DNA from: Mycobacterium innocens
GTDB taxonomy: Bacteria > Actinomycetota > Actinomycetes > Mycobacteriales > Mycobacteriaceae
Assembly: GCF_900566055.1 (NCBI RefSeq)
Contig: NZ_UPHQ01000025.1
Location: forward strand, 1-50,471
Length of the DNA: 50,471 bases
Direction of reading: 5' to 3'
Shown: positions 26,437 to 34,904 of the stretch, one piece after another
Layout: every line of letters starts with the position of its first letter
Numbering within the stretch: position 1 is the stretch's first letter
Program-made: the position numbers and the translations under genes
Notes under the pieces: model-generated
What the model was told of the DNA's origin: nothing
Seen by the model: only the letters and a program-made list of their open reading frames with translations
Databases searched by the model: none

Positions 26437-27741
26437 ATGACGAAACAGCAGAGTCCAGACGGAAAGAGCGTCGTGCGCACCGGAGACATCACCGGAGACA
26501 TCACCGCAGACATCAGGGGTGAGATCCGCGGGGAGATCAAGTCGCTGACCGGACTTCGCATCATCGCAGCGGTGTGGGTCGTGCTGTTTCACTTCCGGCC
26601 GATGCTGGGCGATGCATCGCCGGATTTCCGTGATGCCCTCGCGCCGGTGCTCAACTGCGGTGCACAGGGCGTCGACCTGTTCTTTATTCTCAGTGGCTTT
26701 GTGCTGACCTGGAACTACCTCGACCGCATGGGCCGGTCCTGGTCGGCCCGCGCCACCGTGCATTTCCTGTGGTTGCGGCTGGCCCGGGTGTGGCCGGTCT
26801 ACCTGGTCACCTTGCACCTGGCCGCACTGCTGGTGATCTTGAGCCTGCACGTCGGGCATGTGCCGCTGCCGGAAGTGAGAGATCTCACCGCCATCAGCTA
26901 CCTGCGGCAGATCCTGTTGGTGCAGTTGTGGTTTCAGCCGTTCTTCGACGGGTCCAGTTGGGACGGTCCGGCCTGGTCGATCAGCGCCGAATGGCTGGCC
27001 TACCTGCTGTTCGGTGTGCTCATCCTGGTGATCTTGCGAATGGAGCGCGTTACCCGCGCCCGCAGCCTGATGCTGCTGGCTTTCGCCGCGTCGTTGCCGC
27101 CGGTGCTGCTGTTGCTGGCCAGCGGCCAGTTCTACACGCCGTGGAGTTGGCTGCCGCGCATCGTCACACAGTTCATCGCCGGCGCGCTGGCCTGTGCCGC
27201 GGTGCGCCGGTTGCGGCTGTCCGATCGTGCGCGCCGCGTGGCCGGATACCTTTCCCTGCTGCTGATCGCGGTCATGGTGGCCGTCATGTACTGGTTGGAT
27301 GCGCATCCCATCACCGGAGTCGTGGACAGCGGCGGCGTGGTCGACATGCTGTTCGTTCCGCTGGTGATCGCGCTGGCGGTCGGCCTGGGCAGCCTGCCGG
27401 GACTGCTGTCGACGCGGCTGATGGTTTACGGCGGGCAAATCTCATTTTGCCTGTACATGGTGCACGAGCTGGTGCACACCGGGTGGGGCTGGGCCGTTCT
27501 TCAATTCGATCTGACGCCGCGGGACAACCCGTGGAAATGGAACATCATCGGCCTGCTCGCGATCGCCGTGGGTGCCTCGATCTTGATTTATCACTTCGTC
27601 GAGGAGCCCGCGCGCCGCTGGATGCGCAAGATGGTAGATGTAAGAGCAGTGCCCCGGAAAAGCGAATCCGCTGAGTCGACGAGCGCCACGCTTCATCCGA
27701 TCGACGGTGCGCGGGAAGCGGTTTCGGCCCGCGCGGTGTGA
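26437..27741 (+). CDS. Acyltransferase-3 family membrane protein (Rv0517 homologue)
   Basis: A 434-residue integral membrane acyltransferase (OafA/NodX type, no SGNH domain). The core begins LTGLRIIAAVWVVLFHFRPM with the conserved catalytic His, then GAQGVDLFFILSGFVLTWNY, WSISAEWLAYLLFG, and about ten helices to residue 395. It probably O-acylates an envelope glycan or glycolipid. Residues 16-35 ahead of the first helix form five tetrapeptide repeats (see 26482-26541). The following SGNH hydrolase gene is read in the same direction and its longest frame overlaps this stop. Confidence 0.92.
   Translation: MTKQQSPDGKSVVRTGDITGDITADIRGEIRGEIKSLTGLRIIAAVWVVLFHFRPMLGDASPDFRDALAPVLNCGAQGVDLFFILSGFVLTWNYLDRMGRSWSARATVHFLWLRLARVWPVYLVTLHLAALLVILSLHVGHVPLPEVRDLTAISYLRQILLVQLWFQPFFDGSSWDGPAWSISAEWLAYLLFGVLILVILRMERVTRARSLMLLAFAASLPPVLLLLASGQFYTPWSWLPRIVTQFIAGALACAAVRRLRLSDRARRVAGYLSLLLIAVMVAVMYWLDAHPITGVVDSGGVVDMLFVPLVIALAVGLGSLPGLLSTRLMVYGGQISFCLYMVHELVHTGWGWAVLQFDLTPRDNPWKWNIIGLLAIAVGASILIYHFVEEPARRWMRKMVDVRAVPRKSESAESTSATLHPIDGAREAVSARAV
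26482..26541 (+). repeat. Five degenerate 12-bp units inside the Rv0517-like gene
   Basis: Five tandem 12-base units encode GDIT, GDIT, ADIR, GEIR and GEIK, just before the membrane domain. The first two units are identical at DNA level and the later ones diverge while keeping an acidic residue followed by Ile. Expansion or loss of units would stay in frame. Confidence 0.8.
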
Positions 27742-27818
27742 CGGTTGCAGCGCGTCGACGGCGATTTCGCCTGGATTCCTCGTACGATGACGACGCCGTA
27801 TCCCAGCGGAGGTTGGTA

Positions 27819-28493
27819 GTGAGTCGGGTGGCCATGTTCATCATTGGTCTGACTCTGATGGCCGGCGCAACCCCGGCAACCCCCGGCTACCGCCCGCTGA
27901 CCATGGATTTCCGGCTCACCCACCTCGCGGTGATCGGTGATTCCTATACCGCCGGCACCGACGAGGGAGGCCTGGGCTCCACGTCGTGGACGGCGCACGC
28001 CTGGCAGGCGCTGGCTCGGTCCGGAGAGCGGATTGCCGCCGATGTGGCAGCCGAGGGCCGAGCCGGTTACGGGATGCCCGGTGACCATGGCAGCGTCTTC
28101 GAGGATCTGACCGCCAGGGCCGTCAAGCCCGACGATGTGCTGGTGGTGTTCTTCGGCTCCCGCAACGACGAGGGCGTCGAGCCGCAACTGCTGGCCGAAA
28201 AGGCCGGCGCGACTTTCGATCTGGCGCGCCGCTTGGCGCCGTCCGCGAGGTTGCTGGTGATTGGGCCGCCGTGGCCCACCGCCGAGGTGCCCGACTCGGT
28301 GCTGCAGATTCGCGACGTGCTCAACGCCGCGGCGCACGCCGCGGGAGCAGCATTCGTCGATCCGATCGGCGACGGCTGGTTCGTGGACAGGCCCGAGTTG
28401 ATCGGCGCTGACGGCGTGCACCCCACCGATGCCGGGCATCAATATCTGGCAGACAAGATCGCACCGCTCATTCGCGCGCAGTTGCTTCGATGA
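27819..28493 (+). CDS. Secreted SGNH-hydrolase protein (Rv0518 homologue)
   Basis: A 224-residue GDSL/SGNH hydrolase. GTG 27819 has GGAGG six bases upstream and begins directly with a signal peptide (VSRVAMFIIGLTLMAGATPATP), so I prefer it to GTG 27738, which overlaps the previous stop. Block I is LAVIGDSYTAGTDEGG with the catalytic Ser; block III is VVFFGSRNDEG with the oxyanion Asn; block V is GADGVHPTDAGHQYLADKI with Asp and His. It probably removes or transfers acetyl or acyl groups outside the membrane, acting with the acyltransferase upstream: together they resemble the two halves of fused AT3-SGNH proteins. Confidence 0.88.
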   Translation: MSRVAMFIIGLTLMAGATPATPGYRPLTMDFRLTHLAVIGDSYTAGTDEGGLGSTSWTAHAWQALARSGERIAADVAAEGRAGYGMPGDHGSVFEDLTARAVKPDDVLVVFFGSRNDEGVEPQLLAEKAGATFDLARRLAPSARLLVIGPPWPTAEVPDSVLQIRDVLNAAAHAAGAAFVDPIGDGWFVDRPELIGADGVHPTDAGHQYLADKIAPLIRAQLLR

Positions 28494-28547
28494 GCGGACT
28501 GATTTTCGTCCAAACCTTCAGCCGCACACGGTGTTAAATGTCGCCGT

Positions 28548-28664
28548 TCAGTCTTCTGCGTGCCTTTCGTAGTCCCAACGCTCAAGGCGCGCTTGCAATT
28601 GCACGAGACCGAGCCCGGCGACTGGCATGAGCGCCGTCACAAATATCACCATCAACGGACTCAT
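28548..28664 (-). CDS. 38-residue single-pass membrane protein
   Basis: A short gene on the minus strand with GGAGG seven bases upstream of ATG 28664. It encodes a hydrophobic helix (PLMVIFVTALMPVAGLGLVQ) followed by an amphipathic charged tail (ARLERWDYERHAED). The ideal ribosome-binding site and the clean helix-plus-charged-tail design make it a likely real small membrane protein, of a type I have seen as short hypothetical proteins in mycobacteria. It precedes no gene in its own direction within 50 bases except the end of the Rv0518-like gene on the other strand. Function unknown; a regulator or partner of the nearby membrane acyltransferases is possible. Confidence 0.65.
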   Translation of the reverse strand: MSPLMVIFVTALMPVAGLGLVQLQARLERWDYERHAED

Positions 28665-28756
28665 CTCGAAACCTCCACGACCCTTTCAGTGATAACACGT
28701 TCTGCGTGGTTATGTGGTTCATTCGCAAAGAAATTCATCCGTGTCGTAATCCAACT

Positions 28757-30952
28757 TCACCCTTCGGCCAGGGCGCGATCGGCCAGCGCGCCGATAACCG
28801 GTGTCAGCAGCTGCGAGTACTCGGTCGTCACGTGGTTGTCGTCGCGGAACACCAGGGTGTTGCCCACGATCACCGGGCATCGCTCGGTGCTGCAGAACAG
28901 GTCGGTCAGATCCGCATAGTGGCCGCCGGCGGCTGCGGTGGCCGCCTGCTCGGCGGCGATGCCGTCGCCGTTGGCGGCCACCGACCGAAGGGGCGCGCAG
29001 CCGCGTGCGTCGTCCAAGTGGGCGGAAAGGCACGTCGGCACCGAAGACTGCGGATCGGCGGCCGGGCCCAGCACCAGCACCGCCGAACCGTTGCTGCGCA
29101 GCTGGGCCACCGTCCGGAACAGCGCATCGATCCAGGCCGGGTCGTAGGACGCGAAGCTGAAGTCCGCGTGGTAGCGGCGGCTCATGCCCAGCACCACCAG
29201 GCGCGGCCGCTCGGCCCGCAGCCGGTCGAGCATCTCGGCGCGCCATTGTTCGCACTCGGTGTACCTGCGGCCCAGGTACGGGCTGACGATCGGCAGGTCC
29301 AGCAGCGGGCAGGTCACTTTGGCCAACGTCTCCAGCCGCCAGTGCCGCTGCTCGGCGGCCTGCTGCAGAGCCGGGTCCCACATGGCGGCATGCGAGTCGC
29401 CGACCAGCGCGATGGTCGTCGCCGACGCGGTGTCGGCCGAAGCGCACTCGCGCTGACCGACGTCACGCCAGGACCGCAGGCAGCCGTTGACGAAGACGGG
29501 GGCCTTGTCGCCGGGCGCCGCCGCCAGCGGCGGGTTCAGATTCGACGGCACCGCCCGCAGGTCCGCGGCGGCTGCGACGGCGTCGCGAACCCGGGCGAAG
29601 AGACTCCGGATTGCCGCCTCCTGCGGGCTCGGGGCTGTCGCGGTCGCGGCCGCCGACGGTAGCGCGGCGATCTTGGCCTCGGACGCGGCCGCTCCGTGGC
29701 CGGCCGGCACCGGTATCGCGGTCAGCAGTACCGCGGATGCGCACGCCGCGACGCCGCTGGCCGCACCGGCCAGCGCCAGGCTCGCCTTGGCGGATCGGCG
29801 CAACGCCGCGGCGAACCGGCCCGGATTTTCGATCAGATGCAGCGTGATCACCGCGAGCCCGGCCGAGACGATGGTGGCCGCCAGCCTGGCCGGCAGTCCG
29901 GGGGAATCGCCGAGCAGCGGCGGCATCAGGAGCAGCACCGGCCAATGCCAGAGGTACCACGAGTACGACACCCGCCCGATCGCCCGCATGGCCGGGCGGC
30001 ACAGCACGCGACCGACTCCCATCGCGCCGGTGACGCAACCGCTGCCGATCACCAGCGCGGTGCCCAGCACCGGCAGCAGCGCCGCGGTGCCGGGGTAGGG
30101 AGTTCCCGGGCCCAGCTGGGTGCAGGTCAGCAGGATCAGCGCCAGACCGCCCCAGCCGACGACTGCCGCGGGCGCCAGCGGCAGCCGCCGCCAATGACCG
30201 ATCGAGAGGGCCACCAACCCGCCGACGGCCAGCTCCCAGGCGCGGGTGGGCAGCGAGAAGAACGCCCACGACGGCGACGTGCGGGTCCAGATCGCCGTCG
30301 CTGCCAGCGACGCCGCCGCCACCAAACCCAGGGCGACGGCATACGGCATGGCCCGCGACCCGGTGCCGCGACCGAAACGTCGGACCAGCCACCCGGTACC
30401 GATGATCAGCGCCGGCCACACCAGGTAGAACTGTTCCTCGACGCCCAGTGACCAGTAGTGCTGGAAGGGCGACGGCGGCTGGTCGGCGGACAGGTAATCG
30501 GTGCCCTGCCCGGCGAACCGGTAGTTGCCGACATACAACGCGCTGGCAATGCCGTCGACGAAGACCCGCCGCGCTTGCAGGGGTGGCAGCAGAGCGGCGG
30601 CGCCGATCGCGGTGGCCACGCCGACGGTAGCCGCGGCGGGCAGCAGCCGGCGCGCCCGCGCACCGTAGAAGCGGCCCAGCCCGACGGTGCGGGTGGTGGT
30701 CACCTCGCGCCACAGCAAGCCGGTGATGAGGAAGCCGGAGATGACGAAGAAGACGTCCACGCCGATGTAGCCGCCGACAACGCCCGGTATGCCGGCGTGG
30801 TAGAGCACGACGGCAACCACCGCGACCGCGCGCAAACCCTCGATGTCCGGGCGGAAACCGATCCCCCGACGGGGTCGCACTCCTGGACGCAGCGGGCCCG
30901 CGGGGTCTGCTGGGTTTGCTGGGTTTGCTGGGATTTCCGGGGGGAGTGTCAT
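28757..30952 (-). CDS. Acyltransferase-3 protein with C-terminal SGNH domain (OafA-like)
   Basis: A 731-residue protein of the OafA/OatA type. Residues about 30-400 are the membrane acyltransferase-3 domain: FRPDIEGLRAVAVVAVVLYHAG with the essential His, YIGVDVFFVISGFLITGLLWRE, RRLLPAAATV, HYWSLGVEEQFYLVWPALI and YSWYLWHWPVLLL. The C-terminal half is an exported SGNH domain with ALVGDSHAAMW (Ser) and RDDNHVTTEYSQLL (Asp-His). Such proteins O-acetylate cell-wall or lipid glycans. ATG 30952 starts 11 bases after the esterase gene, with which it forms an operon. The N-terminus has a short Asn-Pro-Ala repeat encoded by 9-base units at about 30905-30930. Confidence 0.93.
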   Translation of the reverse strand: MTLPPEIPANPANPADPAGPLRPGVRPRRGIGFRPDIEGLRAVAVVAVVLYHAGIPGVVGGYIGVDVFFVISGFLITGLLWREVTTTRTVGLGRFYGARARRLLPAAATVGVATAIGAAALLPPLQARRVFVDGIASALYVGNYRFAGQGTDYLSADQPPSPFQHYWSLGVEEQFYLVWPALIIGTGWLVRRFGRGTGSRAMPYAVALGLVAAASLAATAIWTRTSPSWAFFSLPTRAWELAVGGLVALSIGHWRRLPLAPAAVVGWGGLALILLTCTQLGPGTPYPGTAALLPVLGTALVIGSGCVTGAMGVGRVLCRPAMRAIGRVSYSWYLWHWPVLLLMPPLLGDSPGLPARLAATIVSAGLAVITLHLIENPGRFAAALRRSAKASLALAGAASGVAACASAVLLTAIPVPAGHGAAASEAKIAALPSAAATATAPSPQEAAIRSLFARVRDAVAAAADLRAVPSNLNPPLAAAPGDKAPVFVNGCLRSWRDVGQRECASADTASATTIALVGDSHAAMWDPALQQAAEQRHWRLETLAKVTCPLLDLPIVSPYLGRRYTECEQWRAEMLDRLRAERPRLVVLGMSRRYHADFSFASYDPAWIDALFRTVAQLRSNGSAVLVLGPAADPQSSVPTCLSAHLDDARGCAPLRSVAANGDGIAAEQAATAAAGGHYADLTDLFCSTERCPVIVGNTLVFRDDNHVTTEYSQLLTPVIGALADRALAEG

Positions 30953-30962
30953 CGGGCTCGCT

Positions 30963-31823
30963 TCAGGACGCCATCCAGGCCAGCTCGCCGGGCAGTTGTC
31001 CGCGCCAATAGTCCGTGTCATGCCCGCCGGCGGAGAAGCTGCCCGCCGGGGCCGTTTTCAGTTGGCTGACGAACTGCCGCGCGGCGAAGTAGAACCGATC
31101 GCCGATGCCGCAGTCCACCCGCAACGGAATCTGGTTCAGCGCCGGCAGACCGATGACACTGTGGGCCACCCAGTCGTCGTAGCTGTCGAACGCGCCCGGT
31201 GCGCTGCCGGTGAACGAGGTGTACAAGGCCGGGCTGATCGCGCAGATTCCGGCCGTCCGCGCCGGGCCCAGCCGAGCACCCAGCAGCAGCGCGCCGTATC
31301 CACCCATGGACCATCCCAGGAATCCCACCCGGGTGGTGTCCATCCCCATCGAGGCCAGCAGCGGCAGCAGCTCGTCGAGCACCATCGCGCCGGAGTCGGT
31401 GCCGGATGCCCTGCGGTGCCAGTAGGTGTTGCCGCCGTCGACACCGACCACCGCGAACGGCGGCTTGCCCGCCTTGACCAGTTGGGCCAGCCCCTCTTCG
31501 ACGCCGAGGTCGAGCATCATGCCGGCGTTGCCGTCCTTGCCGTGCAGGGCGATGACCGGCCGCAATAACCTGGTCTGGCCCGGCGGCAGGGCGATCACCC
31601 AGTTCGTCTGGATACCGCCGCGGGCTGCCGAGATGAATGAGCCGGACAGCTTGGTCGGCAAGCTGCTGCCGGCTGCCGGGGGCTCGAAGGGGGCGGGCGC
31701 CCGCGGTGGCGCCGCCTGGGGTTTGAGCGGATCCAGCAGGGCGCTCAGAGCCCACACACCAGCGGCTCCTGCGCTGGCTCCGGCGCCCATCCGCAGTACC
31801 GCGCGACGGGTCAGGTCAGCCAC
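30963..31823 (-). CDS. Tat-exported esterase, alpha/beta hydrolase (Rv0519c homologue)
   Basis: A 286-residue hydrolase of the esterase-D/S-formylglutathione-hydrolase fold. The N-terminus has a twin-arginine signal, LTRRAVLRMGAGASAGAAGVWAL. The nucleophile elbow is GFLGWSMGGYGALLLG; the family HGKDGN segment provides the oxyanion region; the C-terminal SAGGHDTDYWRGQL supplies the His. This resembles mycolyltransferase/esterase-D proteins that act on acyl groups outside the membrane. GTG 31823 gives a compact Tat signal; ATG 31874 would give a 17-residue longer form closer to the length of Rv0519c. It is co-directional with the OafA-like gene. Confidence 0.85.
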   Translation of the reverse strand: MADLTRRAVLRMGAGASAGAAGVWALSALLDPLKPQAAPPRAPAPFEPPAAGSSLPTKLSGSFISAARGGIQTNWVIALPPGQTRLLRPVIALHGKDGNAGMMLDLGVEEGLAQLVKAGKPPFAVVGVDGGNTYWHRRASGTDSGAMVLDELLPLLASMGMDTTRVGFLGWSMGGYGALLLGARLGPARTAGICAISPALYTSFTGSAPGAFDSYDDWVAHSVIGLPALNQIPLRVDCGIGDRFYFAARQFVSQLKTAPAGSFSAGGHDTDYWRGQLPGELAWMAS

Positions 31824-32145
31824 GGGGCCATAATGCCGCCCCGACAGGGTTTTTCCCGCCGAGCCACGCCGCATCGGTGGCCCAATCGTGACGCTGGGCC
31901 GGGGCTGCGTGGATTCCAGGGGTCCGCACGCGGCAAATGCACACTCTTGCACCACCCGTCGCTCGGATTGGGGAGGTTTTCGCCCTTGGGCGGCGGTGGT
32001 GTGGCCTCAATCATGGAAAGCACGCGGTCGGGCATCGGAGATGACCAGGGCAGGTCAAAGTCAGCTCAAAGTCAGCGACCCGCGCGCGGCTCGGCGTTGT
32101 TGGGCACGATCGGCCGTTGACCTTGGTAGCAGAAAGAGGACCCGG
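31824..32145. other. Divergent intergenic region between esterase and ssuD
   Basis: 322 bases with promoters for both directions. It contains a small hairpin CGCCC-TT-GGGCG at 31981-31992 and the tandem 11-bp repeat listed separately. An AAGAGGA ribosome-binding site precedes the ssuD ATG. No further gene is supportable. Confidence 0.4.
32055..32076. repeat. Perfect tandem 11-bp repeat upstream of ssuD
   Basis: TCAAAGTCAGC occurs twice without a gap, 70-91 bases before the ssuD ATG. A spacing of one helical turn is what a transcription factor binding on one face of DNA would need, so an activator or repressor site for sulfur-starvation control is plausible. No regulator gene lies nearby. Confidence 0.5.
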
Positions 32146-33288
32146 ATGAGCCTGGCTTTTCATTGGTTTCTGCCGACGTACGGCGATTCACGCAATCTGG
32201 TTGCGGGTGGGCACGGTACCGCGATGCGTGGTGACCGGCCCGCGACGCTGAAGTACCTGCACCAGATCTGCGCGGCCGCCGAAACCAACGGTTTCGAGGC
32301 GGTGCTCACCCCCACCGGGTTGTGGTGCGAGGACGCCTGGCTGACGACGGCGATGCTGGTCGAGCGCACCGAGACGCTGAAGTTTCTGGTCGCCCTGCGT
32401 CCCGGCCTGACCAGTCCCACCCTGGCCGCCCAGATGGCCGGCACCTTCCAACGGCAGTCCGGCGGCCGGCTGCTGCTCAACGTCGTCACCGGCGGTGAAC
32501 CGCACGAGCAGCGCGCCTACGGGGACTTCTTGGACAAACAGTCGCGGTATGCCCGCACCGGCGAGTTCCTGCAGGTGGTGCGGCAACTGTGGACGTCGAG
32601 TGAGCCGGTGACCTTCACCGGCGATCACATCCGTGTCGAAGGCGCAGCGCTGAACAACCGGCCCGACCCGGCTCCCGCGGTGTTCTTCGGCGGATCGTCC
32701 GGCTCTGCCGGGCCGGTCGCGGCGAAGTATTCCGACGTCTACCTCACCTGGGGCGAGCCGCTCGGCGCGGTCGGCGACAAAGTGGACTGGATTGGCGGGC
32801 TGGCGGCCGAGCACGGCCGAACTCTGCAGTACGGCTTACGGATTCACGTGATCAGCCGGGACACCTCCGCGCAGGCGTGGGCCGAGGCCGAACGGCTGCT
32901 CGACGGTATCGACCCGGCAGATGTCGCCAGGATGCAGGCCAACCTGGCGCGCAGCGAGTCGGAGGGCCAGCGCCGCATGGTCGAGCTGCGCGGCGACAAC
33001 AACGACCGACTGGTGATCGCGCCCAACCTGTGGGCCGGGGTCGGCCTGGTGCGCGGCGGGGCGGGCACCGCGCTGGTCGGGTCGCACGACGAGGTCGCCG
33101 ACCGGCTGGCCGAGTATGCGCAGGTGGGCATCACCCACTTCGTCCTGTCGGGATATCCGCACCTGGAAGAGGCCTACTGGTTCGGTGAAGGCGTGCTGCC
33201 GCTGCTCGAGCGCAGGGGTCTGTGGGCGCGGCCCAACGGTCAGTCGCCACCGGCCCCGGTGCCGTTGGCGGTTGTCTCGGCGCATTAG
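32146..33288 (+). CDS. ssuD: FMNH2-dependent alkanesulfonate monooxygenase
   Basis: A 380-residue flavin-dependent monooxygenase of the luciferase-like family, nearly the length of E. coli SsuD. It opens LAFHWFLPTYGDSRNLV, has GFEAVLTPTGLWCEDAWLTTA with the Cys near the flavin, RPGLTSPTLAAQMAGTFQRQSGGRLLLNVVTGG, a conserved RTGEFLQVVRQLW and the C-terminal GITHFVLSGYPHLEEAYWFGEGVLP. It releases sulfite from alkanesulfonates using reduced FMN from a separate reductase. No SsuE reductase or SsuABC transporter adjoins it, so both must be supplied from elsewhere. M. tuberculosis has no ssuD at this position. Confidence 0.93.
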   Translation: MSLAFHWFLPTYGDSRNLVAGGHGTAMRGDRPATLKYLHQICAAAETNGFEAVLTPTGLWCEDAWLTTAMLVERTETLKFLVALRPGLTSPTLAAQMAGTFQRQSGGRLLLNVVTGGEPHEQRAYGDFLDKQSRYARTGEFLQVVRQLWTSSEPVTFTGDHIRVEGAALNNRPDPAPAVFFGGSSGSAGPVAAKYSDVYLTWGEPLGAVGDKVDWIGGLAAEHGRTLQYGLRIHVISRDTSAQAWAEAERLLDGIDPADVARMQANLARSESEGQRRMVELRGDNNDRLVIAPNLWAGVGLVRGGAGTALVGSHDEVADRLAEYAQVGITHFVLSGYPHLEEAYWFGEGVLPLLERRGLWARPNGQSPPAPVPLAVVSAH

Positions 33289-33401
33289 CCTGTCACCGAT
33301 TACCCTGCCCGCCAGGATATTTGGCGGGCCAACCGGCACGCGGGCAGCGTGCTGACCCCGCGACCGGCAGCGCATCCTCACACCACCTTATTGTAGACGA
33401 T

Positions 33402-33416
33402 TACGTTCCTTACGTA
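33402..33416. promoter_or_regulatory. Inverted repeat upstream of methyltransferase pseudogene
   Basis: TACGT-TCCTT-ACGTA is a perfect 5-bp inverted repeat about 85 bases before ATG 33501, in an AT-richer stretch. It has the look of a TetR-type operator. TATACA near 33453 could be the -10 box. Confidence 0.35.
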
Positions 33417-33500
33417 GGTCGGCTATGGTGGGATCTTAGTGAACGACATCGTATACAAAGCGGACGTGCGTTCCCCCGTCGACAAGGAGGCGAGAATCCC

Positions 33501-34245
33501 ATGACAACCGAGGCCAACGTTGCCGGTTTCGAGCCGTTGTACGGCGATGCGGAACTGACCGACTGACTGATCCCGTGGGACATCGGCGGCCCGCAGCCGG
33601 TCGTCGAGCAACTGGTCGCCTTTGGCGGCATCCGCGGCGAGGTGCTCGACCCGGGCACGGGTCCCGGCTACCATGCGATTCACTGTGCATCACAAGGGTT
33701 TTCGGTGACCGGGATTGACGGGTCGCCCTCGGCCATCGAGCGGGCCAGGCGCAACGCGGAACGCGCCGGCGTCACGGTCGACTTCCAGGTGGCCGATGCC
33801 ACCCGCCTGGACGGCTTCGAGGGCCGGTTCGACACCGTGGTGGACAGCGCTTTCTAGCACGTCTTCCTGGGCGACGAAGCCATCCAGACGCGCTACGCGC
33901 AGGCGCTGCACCGGGCCACCAAACCCGGGGCACGTGCTCTACATGTTCGAATTCAGCCCGCACAATGTCAACGGCATCCAGTGGGCCGGCATACCGGCGG
34001 ACAACTTCGACCGGGCGCTCGGCGCAGGCGGGTGGCGGGTGGATTACCTGGGCGCCACCACCTATCAGGCGCGCTTCCTGCCGCAGACCTTCGACGCGAT
34101 GACCAAAGTGGTCTCGACGAGTCAAGACGAGATGCTCGAGCGCATGCGACCGCTCATGCAACAGCTGAACGTGCTGCAGCCGCTGTTGCAGGACCACCGG
34201 GTACACCTTCCGGTGTGGGCCGTGGTGGCCACCCGCCTGGACTGA
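33501..34245 (+). pseudogene. SAM-dependent methyltransferase pseudogene (Rv0520/Rv0521 equivalent)
   Basis: Read as one gene this is a class I methyltransferase of about 248 codons with an intact AAGGAGG ribosome-binding site. The SAM motif VLDPGTGPGYHAIHCASQGFSVTGIDGS is clear. Three lesions break it: TGA at 33564-33566 in LTD*LIPWDIG (one base from TGG), TAG at 33855-33857 in DSAF*HVFLGD (one base from TAC or TAT), and a frameshift in the AAACCCGGGG run at 33921-33930, after which HVLYMFEFSPHNVNGIQW continues in another frame to 34245. In M. tuberculosis the same locus is annotated as two methyltransferase fragments, so decay is shared or has happened repeatedly. Confidence 0.88.
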
Positions 34246-34384
34246 GGCGACCGCCCGCCTGGGCTGAGGCCGTCGCGTTGGTAGCCAAACCCTCATGAGT
34301 CCAACGGTTTTCGTGTCACCGCCGGCTAGGACAAGGTGCGCCGACGGCCGCTGCGTGACCGACGTGTGACCGGCGACCACGCGA

Positions 34385-34404
34385 TTAGGGACCAACGCCT
34401 CCTG
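34385..34404 (+). promoter_or_regulatory. DosR-like box upstream of the universal stress protein gene
   Basis: TTAGGGACCAACGCCTCCTG matches the conserved left half (GGGAC) and about 12 of 20 positions of the DosR palindrome as I know it. It ends 21 bases before TAACGT (34426-34431), a possible -10 box, so it would overlap the -35 region where DosR sites usually sit. Universal stress proteins and ctpF are typical DosR targets in M. tuberculosis. Confidence 0.4.
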
Positions 34405-34904
34405 ACGCCGGGGCCGAGGTTTGCCTAACGTCCGTGATGAGGTGGTGCACCGGTGCCGGTGGATGCGATTGTGGGATACGACGGTTCGCCGGGGGCGAGT
34501 GCCGCGATAGCTGCCGGTGCATTGTTGTTTCCCGGAGCGCACGGATGGATTACCTATCTGTGGGTTCCGCCGTTCGCGAGTGACAAGGTGCGCCGGCGGC
34601 TGCGCCCCATGGCTCGTGATGCGAACGAGCTGGCTGAAATGGTCGAGCGCGAGGGTGAGTGCGAGGCCCAGCGAATAGTCGGGATGGGGGTGACGCTGGC
34701 TCGCGCCGCCGGGTGGCATGCCGAGCCGCTGCTGAAGCGGACCTGGGGTCCGGAGGGGCTGCGAATAGCGCAAGCGGTCGACGATGTGCAGGCGGACCTG
34801 GTGGTTGTCGGGGCTCGCGGGCTCGGAGGGACCCAAGCGGTGCTGGGCAGCGTGTCCGACATGGTGCTGCATTACTGCCGTTGCAAGTGAGTGATCTTTA
34901 GTGG

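Noticed and set aside
26276..26440. 54-codon frame ending in the ATGA of the Rv0517-like gene, possible leader peptide
   Set aside because: Composition is Arg/Ser/Gln-rich without conservation evidence, and the TAGGCT hexamer is too close to its ATG for a leaderless start.
29463..30713. 416-codon minus-strand frame within the OafA-like gene
   Set aside because: It is an out-of-frame read of the acyltransferase gene; the sequence is Arg/Gly-rich without domains.
30901..30930. GGGTTTGCT repeats as a regulatory minisatellite
   Set aside because: They are three 9-base units encoding an Asn-Pro-Ala tract at the N-terminus of the OafA-like protein; a coding explanation suffices.
34453..34890. Reading the left usp part as a complete 145-residue single-domain stress protein
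   Set aside because: Its last residues (CRCK) come from inside the IS element, and the missing PVVVVP strand continues on the far side of the element.
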